Below the pieces are notes generated by a model. It did not search any database and had not been told where the DNA came from. It saw only the letters and a list, made by a program, of their open reading frames with translations. The position numbers and the translations under genes were made by a program. 64,000 bases of DNA from Bacillus sp. FJAT-42376. GTDB lineage: Bacteria > Bacillota > Bacilli > Bacillales > Bacillaceae. This document shows, piece after piece, positions 9,080 through 17,265 of the stretch (position 1 is its first letter; every line of letters starts with the position of its first letter). The stretch is from positions 1,612,001 through 1,676,000 of the forward strand of contig NZ_CP033906.1 of assembly GCF_003816055.1 (NCBI RefSeq), in the 5' to 3' direction.

Positions 9080-9736
9080 TTATAGAACATTTCGGAAATC
9101 TCCTGTCTTTCCGGAAATCACCTTGGCCCGGAGTCCGTCGAGCTGAACGGTAAAAAGCTCCTCCAGCCTATATGTCTTTTCTTTCCGGCTTCCTGTAAGG
9201 CTTGAATAGGCCAAAGGCTCGCCAATCTGTATGTATAGCTCCTGTTTTTTCTCAGCTCCGAATGAATAATAGAGGGCAATCGGCAGAATAGGAGTATCCG
9301 GACTTTTTTCAGCGATGGCGATAATCCCGGATAAAAACCCAAGCGGCCTCTGTTCCAGGTGCTTTTCATCCCCCTGTGGAAAAATGGCGGCACTTTTCCC
9401 CTCATTCAGCAGCGTTCCTGCGTATTGGACCGAATGAATGATTTCCCGAGGATGATCACGGTTCACCGAAAAAGCTCCCATTTTTCTGAAATAAGGGAAA
9501 TCCTTTAAGCCTTTTTCATGCATCATGACATGGAAATCGTGTTTCAGCACCGTCCGGTTCAGATAGTGCAAAACAAGGCCGTCCCACCAGGAGCTGTGGT
9601 TGGAGCACCACAATGCATGATCAGGGAGGGCTGAAGGAGCCATTATGAAAATCCCTCTGAAATGCTGCTTAAACAGCCTGTTCACATATTTGGAAAAACC
9701 AAAATCAAACCACTTGCTTTTGCTGGCTTCGATCAT
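9080..9736 (-). CDS. PlsC-type acyltransferase, probably carotenoid-linked
   Basis: This 218-residue protein has the glycerophosphate acyltransferase signature: block I NHSSWWD (HX4D catalytic His and Asp) near residue 46, and block III IFPQGDEKH near residue 118, where FPEGT is usual. It probably transfers a fatty acyl chain at the membrane. Its place between a CruF-like gene and a CrtP-like oxidase, overlapping the former by 32 bases, suggests that it esterifies a carotenoid or carotenoid glycoside, as CrtO does in staphyloxanthin synthesis. A housekeeping lysophosphatidate acyltransferase is the alternative. A ribosome site AGAGGGG lies five bases before the ATG. Confidence 0.75.
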   Translation of the reverse strand: MIEASKSKWFDFGFSKYVNRLFKQHFRGIFIMAPSALPDHALWCSNHSSWWDGLVLHYLNRTVLKHDFHVMMHEKGLKDFPYFRKMGAFSVNRDHPREIIHSVQYAGTLLNEGKSAAIFPQGDEKHLEQRPLGFLSGIIAIAEKSPDTPILPIALYYSFGAEKKQELYIQIGEPLAYSSLTGSRKEKTYRLEELFTVQLDGLRAKVISGKTGDFRNVL

Positions 9737-10490
9737 GTGAACCCCTCTTTACAGATAAAATATAGACAGACAGGACAGCAGCGGCAGGGATTACAGTGAA
9801 CGCAACCGCAAGCCATAGGAAATGAATCGCTGCGAGCAGGACAAACATGAAGAGCACTAAAAAGTAAACAAGAACAATCCTGTTTTGCCAGAGCGGGACC
9901 TGTTTGAATGTCTTTTTCCCAGCCAGCTGAATGATCATATGCAGGACAAATGCGGTAATAAACCATCCTGAAAAATTCGAAAAGGGGATATTGTAATAGA
10001 AGCTGTCCGCTGTCCACACCCAATAGTTTTTCACTTCATATGCGACCGGATCAATAATCAAATCAATCATAACAGCAAGTAGAGCGCCGATGGCACTGAA
10101 GATGACCGCAGGTGCCTCAGGCAAAACCGCTTTTAACAGGGCATGGGATCCCGCTATTATCATCAGCCAGGCAAACCCAATCGCAATGGGAACGCTCATC
10201 AGCTGCGGGCCGAAGTCTCTCGTATAATAATAATCTCCAAACAAAATGCCATACTCCACACCCAAATGCTCAGCGAATATGGAGAGGAAGATGACCGAGA
10301 GCGATAAGGCCGTTCCAAGTGCCTTTCCGTATGTATGATAAAAATAAACGCCGCCTAAAAGACCGGCTACCATGAGAAAGACGACATTAGCCCATTCCAG
10401 CCAGACAGGCAGAATGTCAAATCCAAGCAATATAACACCGCAGCCGTACCAAATAAGAAAAAATACGTAAAGCCAATGATCCGCTTTCAA
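9705..10490 (-). CDS. Carotenoid biosynthesis membrane protein (DUF422 / CruF-like)
   Basis: This 261-residue integral membrane protein has about seven or eight hydrophobic helices and the polar signatures EHLGVEYGILFGDYYY, DLIIDPVAYE and YYNIPFSNFSGWF, which are typical of the DUF422 carotenoid family that includes the 1',2'-hydratase CruF. It probably acts on the end group of an acyclic carotenoid, but the exact reaction cannot be read from sequence. The frame extends further upstream, but AAAGAGGTGA is correctly spaced only for TTG at 10490 (GTG at 10499 lacks a site). It is the first gene of the reverse carotenoid operon. Its stop region overlaps the acyltransferase start. Confidence 0.78.
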   Translation of the reverse strand: MKADHWLYVFFLIWYGCGVILLGFDILPVWLEWANVVFLMVAGLLGGVYFYHTYGKALGTALSLSVIFLSIFAEHLGVEYGILFGDYYYTRDFGPQLMSVPIAIGFAWLMIIAGSHALLKAVLPEAPAVIFSAIGALLAVMIDLIIDPVAYEVKNYWVWTADSFYYNIPFSNFSGWFITAFVLHMIIQLAGKKTFKQVPLWQNRIVLVYFLVLFMFVLLAAIHFLWLAVAFTVIPAAAVLSVYILSVKRGSHDRSQQKQVV

Positions 10491-10511
10491 ATTCTTCACC
10501 TCTTTACCGTC

Positions 10512-10541
10512 ATTATAGGCAAAGGAGGACAGACAGCACAA
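10512..10541 (-). promoter_or_regulatory. Promoter of the reverse carotenoid operon
   Basis: On the reverse strand TTGTGC and a perfect TATAAT are 18 bases apart, 22 bases before the TTG start of the DUF422 gene. Confidence 0.5.
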
Positions 10542-10660
10542 GAAATGAGCGGTTAACGACCTTGGTTTTTGTAACTTTTTCCATTCGCGGCCGACTATTA
10601 GACGAAGGCAATGCTTCCTGACGGAGTATTTACTAACAAAGAAAAAGGGTGTGTGAATGA

Positions 10661-11485
10661 GTGAAACCGAACAAAATGATGGCCTTATTTTTGCTCTTAG
10701 TATTGGCTCTTTCCGCTTGTTCAAAAGAGGAAATCTCAGTGACAGCTTCTGCAGAAAGCAAGATCCCCTCGCAAATCGGAGCTCCCGGCAAAGAAAATGA
10801 ATACTTTGTGTGGCCCGGCAACATTCACAAGCAAACAGAATACGGTCCGCATACAGGAAAGTATTTTAAAAGAAGGGGAGGCTTCCATTTTGACACCTCG
10901 GAATACATCCTGCCGCCCCAATCGCCTGTACAGTCCGTGCTAAAAGTCGCTTCCGCTGAGAAAACAATCCGGTATCAGCTGACGGAACGAGACCGGAATT
11001 ACAAAAAAGTGAAGCTGATCGCGGAGAAAACAGGAAAAATGGAAAACTTCTCTGCTGTTTTGCCAGATAAAGAAAATGCGCTGTATTTGATTAGCATCGA
11101 AATTTTGGGGGAAGACGGTCAAGTCGAGGATACGGATGTTGAACTCATTTATGTGCCAACAGCGGAAATCAATGCAAAGGTGTCATTGAATAAAAAGCAG
11201 ATCACGAAATCGGATACCATCCAATTGAAACTTGAAAATTTCGGTCCTCAGGAATTGTCAACGGGAGAAGGGTACCTGTTTGAAAAGTGGACGGGAGGAA
11301 AATGGGAACTGGCAAATCCGGATATGACGTTTAATGCTATAGGAATCAGTGTGCTTCCGGGGAAATCCCAAACCGTAACGCTGAATACAGCGAATTTGAG
11401 TTCGGGAAAATATAGAGTTGTTAAAGACGTTCGTAATGTTTTAAACATGGAGACAGACCTCGCGGCGGAATTTGAGATCAAGTAG
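10661..11485 (+). CDS. Lipoprotein with C-terminal Ig-like domain, copy 1
   Basis: This 274-residue secreted lipoprotein has a signal peptide of about 20 residues ending in the lipobox LSAC, so it is anchored to the outer face of the membrane by Cys20. The C-terminal third (about 180-274) has the beta-rich pattern of bacterial Ig-like domains (DTIQLKLENFG, GEGYLFEKW, GKYRVVKDV). The middle part is unrecognised. GTG start after AAAGGGTG. It is the first half of a 945-bp tandem duplication. The second copy begins 120 bases downstream and the leader is duplicated too. Function is unknown. Similar lipoproteins in bacilli are annotated only by their Ig-like domain. Confidence 0.75.
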   Translation: MKPNKMMALFLLLVLALSACSKEEISVTASAESKIPSQIGAPGKENEYFVWPGNIHKQTEYGPHTGKYFKRRGGFHFDTSEYILPPQSPVQSVLKVASAEKTIRYQLTERDRNYKKVKLIAEKTGKMENFSAVLPDKENALYLISIEILGEDGQVEDTDVELIYVPTAEINAKVSLNKKQITKSDTIQLKLENFGPQELSTGEGYLFEKWTGGKWELANPDMTFNAIGISVLPGKSQTVTLNTANLSSGKYRVVKDVRNVLNMETDLAAEFEIK

Positions 11486-11605
11486 TCACCAGTTCGATTA
11501 GACTGTGCAAAACGAAGCTGCCCCGCCATTCAGAGCCGGCCAGTGTGCGAAGGCAATCCTTCCTGACGGAGTATTTACTAACAAAGAAAAAGGGTGAGTG
11601 AATAG

Positions 11606-12430
11606 GTGAAACCGAAAAAAATGATGGCCGTATTTCTGCTCTTAGTATTGGCTCTTTCCGCTTGTTCAAAAGAGGAAATCCCAGTGACAGCTTCTGCAGC
11701 AAGCAAGATCCCCTCGCAAATCGGAACTCCCAGCAAAAAAAATGAATACTTTGTGTGGCCCCACAACATTCACAAGCAAACAGAATACGGTCCGCATACA
11801 GGAAAGTATTTTAAAAGAAGGGGAGGCTTCCACTTTGAGACCTCGCAATACATCCTGCCCCCAAAATCGCCTGTACAGTCCGTGCTAAAAGTCGCTTCCG
11901 CTGAGAAAACAATCCGGTATCAGCTGACGGAACGAGACCGGAATTACAAAAAAGTGAAGCTGATTGCCGAGAAAACAGGAAAAATGGCAAGCTTCTCTGC
12001 CGTTCTGCCCGACAAAGAAAATGCGCTGTATTTGATTAGCATAGAAATTTTGGGGGAAGACGGACAAGTCGAGGATACGGGTGTTGAACTCATTTATGTG
12101 CCAACAGCGGAAATCAATGCAAAGGTGTCATTGAATAAAAAGCAGATCACGAAATCGGATACCATCCAATTGAAACTTGAAAACTACGGTCCTGAAGCAT
12201 TGTTTACGGGAGAAGGATACCGTTTTGAAAAATGGACGGGAGGAAAGTGGGAACAGGCCAGTCCCGATATGTCGATTAGAGATATAGGAATCAATGTTCT
12301 CCCCGGAAAATCCCAGATCATTACGCTGAATACTTCAGAATTGAGTTCGGGAAAATACAGAGTTGTAAAAGACGTTCAGAACATTTTAGACATGAAGGCG
12401 GACCTCGCAGCGGAATTTGAAATCAAGTAG
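11606..12430 (+). CDS. Lipoprotein with C-terminal Ig-like domain, copy 2
   Basis: This paralogue of the preceding gene has the same length (274 residues), the same signal peptide and lipobox LSAC, and the same GTG start in an almost identical leader. The differences concentrate in the C-terminal Ig-like domain (for example YGPEALFTGEGYRF against FGPQELSTGEGYLF), so the two proteins may bind different partners while keeping the same membrane-proximal part. A strong bidirectional terminator follows. Whether both copies share one promoter or each has its own cannot be decided, since no convincing -35/-10 pair was found in either leader. Confidence 0.75.
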   Translation: MKPKKMMAVFLLLVLALSACSKEEIPVTASAASKIPSQIGTPSKKNEYFVWPHNIHKQTEYGPHTGKYFKRRGGFHFETSQYILPPKSPVQSVLKVASAEKTIRYQLTERDRNYKKVKLIAEKTGKMASFSAVLPDKENALYLISIEILGEDGQVEDTGVELIYVPTAEINAKVSLNKKQITKSDTIQLKLENYGPEALFTGEGYRFEKWTGGKWEQASPDMSIRDIGINVLPGKSQIITLNTSELSSGKYRVVKDVQNILDMKADLAAEFEIK

Positions 12431-12442
12431 TCTGGAAAGCCA

Positions 12443-12474
12443 GAAAAAGAGCATCTTTTCCGATGCTCTTTTTC
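12443..12474. terminator. Bidirectional terminator
   Basis: The stem GAAAAAGAGCATC / GATGCTCTTTTTC has a 6-nt loop and A/T tracts on both sides. It serves the lipoprotein gene on the + strand and the small gene on the - strand. Confidence 0.85.
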
Positions 12475-12598
12475 ATTGGTCCGCTTTTAGGGGCTCTTCA
12501 TTTTCCTCAACGGTTTGCACGCCGTATAAATCTGAAATCTCTTTTTCTACCGCATCCAGAAATTCATCCGAAAGCAATGGCTTTTTTTCTTTGTTCAT
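12473..12598 (-). CDS. Small hypothetical protein (41 residues)
   Basis: The ATG at 12598 is preceded by GGAGG with a spacing of seven and opens a 41-residue acidic protein beginning MNKEKKPLLSDEFLDAVEKE. It has no signal peptide or membrane segment. A longer in-frame extension upstream has no ribosome site. The good ribosome site, the amphipathic helical sequence and its own terminator support a real gene. Similar very short acidic proteins with a PLLSDEFLD-type start occur in bacilli, but I cannot assign a function. Confidence 0.65.
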   Translation of the reverse strand: MNKEKKPLLSDEFLDAVEKEISDLYGVQTVEENEEPLKADQ

Positions 12599-12694
12599 AC
12601 GCTTCCTCCAATCATTTTTCCTATCGTGTATTCTTTCCGTTTTGCCATCAAAATATCTCATTTCTCTTCAGCTGAAAAAGCCGTAAAATTTTTG

Positions 12695-12723
12695 TTTACT
12701 TTTCCTAAATACGGGAGTATGAT
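12695..12723 (+). promoter_or_regulatory. Promoter of the kimA riboswitch transcript
   Basis: TTTACT and TATGAT are 17 bases apart. Transcription would begin about ten bases before the riboswitch. Confidence 0.55.
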
Positions 12724-12742
12724 AATCAACGGTTTCATATTT

Positions 12743-12875
12743 CTAAACCGCTTAAACCATCATGGTACGGGGGACCCGTTTAATGGATAATCGTTATCCG
12801 AGGGGTGAATCCTTTAAAAAGGTAGGGCTACTCAATGGTCCGAATCCGGCAGCTAACCTCGTAAGCGTTATATGA
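12743..12875 (+). ncRNA. c-di-AMP riboswitch (ydaO/yuaA class)
   Basis: The hallmark blocks of the class occur in order: CCGCTTAA, GGTACGGGGGACCCG, GGGGTGAATCCTTT, GGTAGGGCTACTC, CCGAATCCGGCAGCTAACCT and CGTAAGCG. The two ends pair (AACCGCTTA with TAAGCGTT) to form P1. In Bacillus this riboswitch senses cyclic di-AMP and turns off potassium and osmolyte transport genes. It lies immediately upstream of kimA, which is the classical target. Downstream, a hairpin AGACAGGA / TCC-TGTCT (about 12896-12915) near a T-run may be part of the expression platform. Confidence 0.95.
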
Positions 12876-13001
12876 GAAGGAAGGTGGAGCTTGTGAGACA
12901 GGAACATCCATGTCTGCAGGTCTGTTTTTAATGGCTTGCGGACATTTTTAATGGCTGAAAATCGTTTTTAGCAAAAATGGGCATCATAAGTTTAATTCTA
13001 T

Positions 13002-14843
13002 ATGGCGGTGAAAAGTTTGATTTCTTCAATAAAACGGTTACTAATCGGAAGGCCTTTAAAATCAGGGGAGCTTGGGGAACAGAAACTCAATAAGAAAAAG
13101 GCGCTCGCCATTCTGTCATCTGATGCATTATCTTCCGTTGCCTATGGTCCGGAACAAATTCTGATTGTGCTGATCACCATCAGTGCAGCTGCGTTCTGGT
13201 ATTCCATTCCGATTGCATTAGGGGTTTTAGTCCTGCTGGCGGCATTGATCCTATCCTACCGTCAGATTATTTTTGCCTATCCCCACGGAGGAGGCGCCTA
13301 TGTTGTTTCCAAAAACAATTTAGGAGTAAATCCCGGTCTGATTGCCGGCGGTTCCCTGCTGGTGGACTACATTCTGACTGTAGCAGTGAGTGTTTCTGCA
13401 GGAACGGATGCGATTACGTCCGCGTTTCCTGCTTTGCATGATTATAACGTGGAAATTGCGATTGTCTTTGTCATCTTGCTTACAATTTTAAATTTAAGAG
13501 GAGTAACGGAGTCTGCTTCTGTATTAGCCTATCCGGTCTACTTATTCGTTCTTGCTTTATTTATTATGATTGGAGCAGGCTTATATCATATTATAACAGG
13601 TCAGGTCCCGGCTGACGCACATACACCGATCGGCACACCGGTTGCAGGACTCAGTCTGTTTATTCTGTTAAGAGCTTTTGCATCAGGAAGCTCCGCTTTG
13701 ACAGGGGTCGAGGCGATATCCAATGCAATTCCGAACTTTAAAAATCCGGCTCCGAACAATGCCGCGAAAACCCTTGTTGCGATGGGTACACTTCTTGCAA
13801 TTTTGTTTACTGGAATTGTTTATCTTGCTTATTATTACGGAATTGTGCCCGCTGCAGAAGTAACGGTTGTTTCGCAAATTGCCGAGGAAACATTCGGCCG
13901 GAACTTTATGTATTACTTTATTCAAGGGACAACGGCCTTGATCTTAATTTTGGCAGCGAACACAGGTTATACCGCCTTCCCGCTCCTTGCCGTCAATCTC
14001 GCTAAGGATAAATTCATTCCAAGAATGTTTACGGTAAGAGGAGACCGCTTAGGCTACTCAAATGGAATCATCATCCTTTCTGTTTTTTCCATTATCCTGA
14101 TTATCGCATTCAAAGGCCAGACAGAGCACCTCATCCCTCTATATGCCGTTGGAGTATTTATTCCGTTCACGCTTTCCCAGACAGGGATGATGGTGAAATG
14201 GCTGAAGGAAAAACCGGCCGGCTGGATCCCGAAGTTTATTATCAATACAGCGGGAGCGGTCATTTGCTTCCTTGTTACGCTGATTTTCTTCCTGACAAAA
14301 TTTACACAGGTATGGTCGATTCTAATCTTCCTGCCGATTATCATTATCCTGTTTCACCAGATTCGCAAGCATTACGAAGCAGTGGGCGACCAATTAAGGA
14401 TTACAACGTGCGAGCGCGCAATCCCAATCGAAGGAAACGTCATCGTCGTTCCGGTTGCCGGAATTACCCATGTTGTGGAGAATTCTTTAAACTATGCCAA
14501 ATCCCTTTCTCCGGACCAGATTATTGCGGTGTATATCGCATTTGAGCGCGAAGATGAGCGCAAATTTGAAGAGAAATGGAAAAAGTGGCAGCCCGATGTT
14601 AGGCTCGTCACCCTGCAGTCCCATTACCGCAGCATCATCAATCCGCTTACCAAGTTTGTCGATACAGTCGAGAAAAAAGCGAGTGAATCCAACTATAAAG
14701 TAACAGTGGTCATTCCGCAGTTTATTCCGAAAAAGGGCTGGCACAATATACTCCATAACCAGTCCAGTCTGCTGATCCGTGCATTCTTGCTGTATCGGAG
14801 AAATGTAATCATTACGACAGTACCGTACCATTTGAAAAAATAA
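13002..14843 (+). CDS. kimA: KimA-type potassium importer (APC family)
   Basis: This 613-residue protein of the amino acid-polyamine-cation superfamily has about 12 membrane helices followed by a soluble C-terminal domain of roughly 150 residues. The N-terminal LGEQKLNKKKALAILSSDAL block with SVAYGPEQ is characteristic of KimA (YdaO), the high-affinity K+/H+ symporter inhibited by c-di-AMP. The c-di-AMP riboswitch upstream supports this strongly. Start: ATG 13002 has no Shine-Dalgarno sequence, whereas GGCGGTGAA lies just before an in-frame TTG at 13017, so the protein may begin five residues later. A terminator is found 120 bases downstream. Confidence 0.92.
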   Translation: MAVKSLISSIKRLLIGRPLKSGELGEQKLNKKKALAILSSDALSSVAYGPEQILIVLITISAAAFWYSIPIALGVLVLLAALILSYRQIIFAYPHGGGAYVVSKNNLGVNPGLIAGGSLLVDYILTVAVSVSAGTDAITSAFPALHDYNVEIAIVFVILLTILNLRGVTESASVLAYPVYLFVLALFIMIGAGLYHIITGQVPADAHTPIGTPVAGLSLFILLRAFASGSSALTGVEAISNAIPNFKNPAPNNAAKTLVAMGTLLAILFTGIVYLAYYYGIVPAAEVTVVSQIAEETFGRNFMYYFIQGTTALILILAANTGYTAFPLLAVNLAKDKFIPRMFTVRGDRLGYSNGIIILSVFSIILIIAFKGQTEHLIPLYAVGVFIPFTLSQTGMMVKWLKEKPAGWIPKFIINTAGAVICFLVTLIFFLTKFTQVWSILIFLPIIIILFHQIRKHYEAVGDQLRITTCERAIPIEGNVIVVPVAGITHVVENSLNYAKSLSPDQIIAVYIAFEREDERKFEEKWKKWQPDVRLVTLQSHYRSIINPLTKFVDTVEKKASESNYKVTVVIPQFIPKKGWHNILHNQSSLLIRAFLLYRRNVIITTVPYHLKK

Positions 14844-14897
14844 CACGGAAAGAGGCCGATTAGGAAAGGCGGATCAGAGGCCAGCAGGGCCCTGGTC

Positions 14898-14932
14898 AGT
14901 TCTGCGCTGCGAGTCGGGTTCTTAGCAGAACT
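14898..14932 (+). other. Hairpin in the kimA 3' region
   Basis: AGTTCTGC and GCAGAACT pair across 19 bases between kimA and its terminator. No known RNA family was recognised. Confidence 0.35.
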
Positions 14933-14962
14933 TCTTTAAATGATAATAAATAATAAGGCTTC

Positions 14963-15003
14963 AAATAGGATGAAATCGAAACGATTTCATCCTATTTTTT
15001 TTC
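14963..15003 (+). terminator. Strong terminator after kimA
   Basis: A perfect 16-bp stem (AAATAGGATGAAATCG with its complement, loop AAA) is followed by a run of T. Confidence 0.9.
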
Positions 15004-15079
15004 TCCTGAAAAAAGCTGGTAAGCGTCATTTCCTTATTGTGGTATGGTATTCCCAGAGAGCGGACAGGAGGAAAAAAGA

Positions 15080-15652
15080 ATGAGTACCTTTATTTATATG
15101 GTCAGACACGGTGAATCACCGAAGGAAGGAAAGGAAAGAACAAGAGCATTGACCGAAAAAGGGTATGCAGATGTGGAACGGGTAACGGAGATTCTGAAAG
15201 ATGAGAAGATTGATGCAGTGGTATCGAGTCCGTATATACGGTCCATATTAACCGTTGAAAAATTAGCTGAACAAATAGGAAAAGAGGTTATTGTATTTGA
15301 AGATTTAAAAGAAAGAATCTTTTCTTCTGATGATAGCCGGGCAGCGGACAAAGAATTAATTCCTCTATTAGAGAGGTCATTTTTGGAACCGACATTCTCT
15401 TTAAAAGGAGGCGAATCCAATGCAGACTGTCAGAAACGAGCAGTTAGCGTATTAGAACAACTGCTCGTTTCGTACAGCGGGCAAAGAGTTGCAGTCGGAA
15501 CACACGGGGCGGTTATGACCTTGATGATGGCGTATTTTGATAGCAGCTATGATTTAGAATTTTTATATAGCACCTCAAAACCTGATATTTACAGAATGGA
15601 GTTTCACGGGCATAAGCTAATCAATGTTCAAAGATTGTGGAGTGAAAATTGA
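15080..15652 (+). CDS. Histidine phosphatase (phosphoglycerate mutase-like)
   Basis: This 190-residue protein has the catalytic RHGE motif near residue 9 (MVRHGESPKEG), the second-Arg block SSPYIRSILTVE, and the second catalytic His in VGTHGAVM near residue 144. It belongs to the histidine phosphatase superfamily, which acts through a phosphohistidine on small phosphorylated molecules. The exact substrate cannot be told, and cofactor-dependent mutase activity is unlikely at this length. The ATG is chosen at 15080 because AGGAGG lies just upstream. An in-frame ATG at 15044 has no site. It is a single gene converging with an SDR operon. Confidence 0.85.
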   Translation: MSTFIYMVRHGESPKEGKERTRALTEKGYADVERVTEILKDEKIDAVVSSPYIRSILTVEKLAEQIGKEVIVFEDLKERIFSSDDSRAADKELIPLLERSFLEPTFSLKGGESNADCQKRAVSVLEQLLVSYSGQRVAVGTHGAVMTLMMAYFDSSYDLEFLYSTSKPDIYRMEFHGHKLINVQRLWSEN

Positions 15653-15733
15653 AGCACACTCAGCAGAGTGGTGAAACCAGGCGTATCCGAAAGCTCAAAG
15701 CCAAACACCTGCTTGAGCTTTTCAGGTTTCCAT

Positions 15734-16540
15734 TCAAGCAGATACTTTTGCCTTCCTGCTGACCCTGCAGACAAGCCGCATAAGGGATGAATGTGCAGCA
15801 GGAAAAAGGGTAAAGAAGACATCCATCGTTTTTCTGAGAGGCATTGGGCATATAATTGTCTTATTTTGGTGTACGCCTTTTAACGCAATCTTTGCAAATC
15901 TTTCGGGAGACATCATTTTTTGTTTCTTGAATTGTTCCATGATGAGGGATTTATCCAGTTTAACCGCTTCTGCTTTATTAAGAATCGGGGTGTCCACAAA
16001 GGCGGGGCAGAGGGCGGTCACCTTCACTCCGTATGCTTCTGCTTCATAATGAAGGGAAGTCGTTAACCCTACAACGGTATGCTTTGTTGCCGAGTAAACG
16101 GCTGAAAAGGGGGATGGACCAAGTCCTGCAGCGGAAGCGGTGTTTACGATATGGCCAAATCCCTGTTTTTTCATAATCGCATAGGCAATCTGTGTTCCGT
16201 GAATCACTCCCCAGACATTCACGTCCATCGTTTTTTTCCAGTGTGTCATATTCATATCAGAGAACTCCCCATATAAAGCAACCCCGGCATTATTAAATAA
16301 GTAATCGATTCTCCCATAATTCGTATACGTTTCATGAATGATTTTTTCCATGCAGCGGAGATCCTTTACGTCACAATAAACAAAGGCGGAACCGGTGATG
16401 GCTGCTTGAGCTTTCTTTCCCTCCGTTTCATTTATATCCGCAATGATCACAGCAGCTCCTTGACGGGATAATTCCAGGCACAGTGCTCTTCCTATCCCTG
16501 AGGCTCCGCCTGTTACAATGGCTACCTTTTTATTTTCCAT
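15734..16540 (-). CDS. SDR-family oxidoreductase
   Basis: This 268-residue classical short-chain dehydrogenase has the cofactor motif TGGASGIG (residues 10-17), the NNAG motif near residue 87, and an active-site Ser/YSATK around residues 141-157. It uses NAD(P)(H) on an unknown alcohol or ketone. The basic tail with a hydrophobic stretch at the C-terminus (about 235-255) might help membrane association. It is the third gene of a reverse operon after a TetR regulator and a GDSL hydrolase, 24 bases downstream of the latter, so it is probably induced by the TetR ligand. AGGGG precedes the ATG. Confidence 0.85.
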   Translation of the reverse strand: MENKKVAIVTGGASGIGRALCLELSRQGAAVIIADINETEGKKAQAAITGSAFVYCDVKDLRCMEKIIHETYTNYGRIDYLFNNAGVALYGEFSDMNMTHWKKTMDVNVWGVIHGTQIAYAIMKKQGFGHIVNTASAAGLGPSPFSAVYSATKHTVVGLTTSLHYEAEAYGVKVTALCPAFVDTPILNKAEAVKLDKSLIMEQFKKQKMMSPERFAKIALKGVHQNKTIICPMPLRKTMDVFFTLFPAAHSSLMRLVCRVSRKAKVSA

Positions 16541-16564
16541 CTCATCATCCCCTGACCGAAAGAG

Positions 16565-17254
16565 TTATAATGCAGCTTTTTTATTTTCCGCCTTAATAAG
16601 TTCTGCGTATTCGCCGGCTGTGATCTGGGCTCCCAGGCTGTTCAAATGGACGCCGTCAAGCGTTAAATGAAGACCTCTTTCTCTCGAGAGTTTATCAATC
16701 CGAGAAGGCTTTCGGTGGAAAAGAGCATCTGCCATTATCCGAGTGACTTTCACAGAAATATAGTCGGAGCTTGTTTTTTGAGCAAGATGATGCTTGAAAA
16801 TTGTATGCAGGTCGAGACCGAGGAGATTAGGTTGTTTGTCCGCTAATGACAGGATGATGGAGGATAACGTTCTAAGCTGTTTATTTGCATGGCTTTCAGT
16901 GTCTTCACCAATTAAAGCCGGTGTGACCAGAATGATCTGTTTTGATGAGCCAAGTATGATTTCCACGCATTTTTTATACACTTCTTCAAATTCCTTCTCA
17001 TCCTTTGCAGGAACCTGTGCCTGGGCGTTCAGCATTTTCGTATACACATCGTTTACACCAATCCAAAGAAAGGCAAGATCATAATGAGCAGGGAGCTTCT
17101 TTTTAGAAAGTCTGGAATAAAGGCTTAAGACTGTATCCCCGCCTTTTCCAAGGTTATCAAAACGGAACCCGGGAAACTGTTCTTTCAACAGCCTGGCAAA
17201 AGGGATACCTGGTCTTCCTTCGGTTAAACTGTCGCCAATCAATGCAATATGCAT
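16565..17254 (-). CDS. SGNH/GDSL-family hydrolase
   Basis: This 229-residue esterase/lipase-type hydrolase has block I IGDSLTEG (nucleophile Ser9), block II GKGGDT, block III GVND and block V DGVHLNSLG, with the catalytic Asp and His. No signal peptide is visible, so it is intracellular. GGAGG precedes the ATG. It is the middle gene of the TetR-GDSL-SDR operon, 11 bases after the regulator. Together the operon suggests response to, and modification of, an ester or lipid-like compound (inference). Confidence 0.85.
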   Translation of the reverse strand: MHIALIGDSLTEGRPGIPFARLLKEQFPGFRFDNLGKGGDTVLSLYSRLSKKKLPAHYDLAFLWIGVNDVYTKMLNAQAQVPAKDEKEFEEVYKKCVEIILGSSKQIILVTPALIGEDTESHANKQLRTLSSIILSLADKQPNLLGLDLHTIFKHHLAQKTSSDYISVKVTRIMADALFHRKPSRIDKLSRERGLHLTLDGVHLNSLGAQITAGEYAELIKAENKKAAL

Positions 17255-17265
17255 TTGTTTTCCTC

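Larger units (their letters stand above)
10607..12430 (+). repeat. Tandem 945-bp gene duplication
   Basis: The segment from about 10607 to 11485 recurs at an offset of exactly 945 bases (leader and gene). By eye the first 192 residues of the two proteins differ at about 14 positions, and the last 82 at about 21. Parts of the middle are identical at the DNA level. This points to a recent duplication followed by uneven divergence or gene conversion. Confidence 0.9.

Noticed and set aside
10491..10724. N-terminal extension of the DUF422 carotenoid protein
   Set aside because: The extension is not membrane-protein-like, crosses the likely promoter and overlaps the divergent leader. The Shine-Dalgarno sequence fits TTG 10490.
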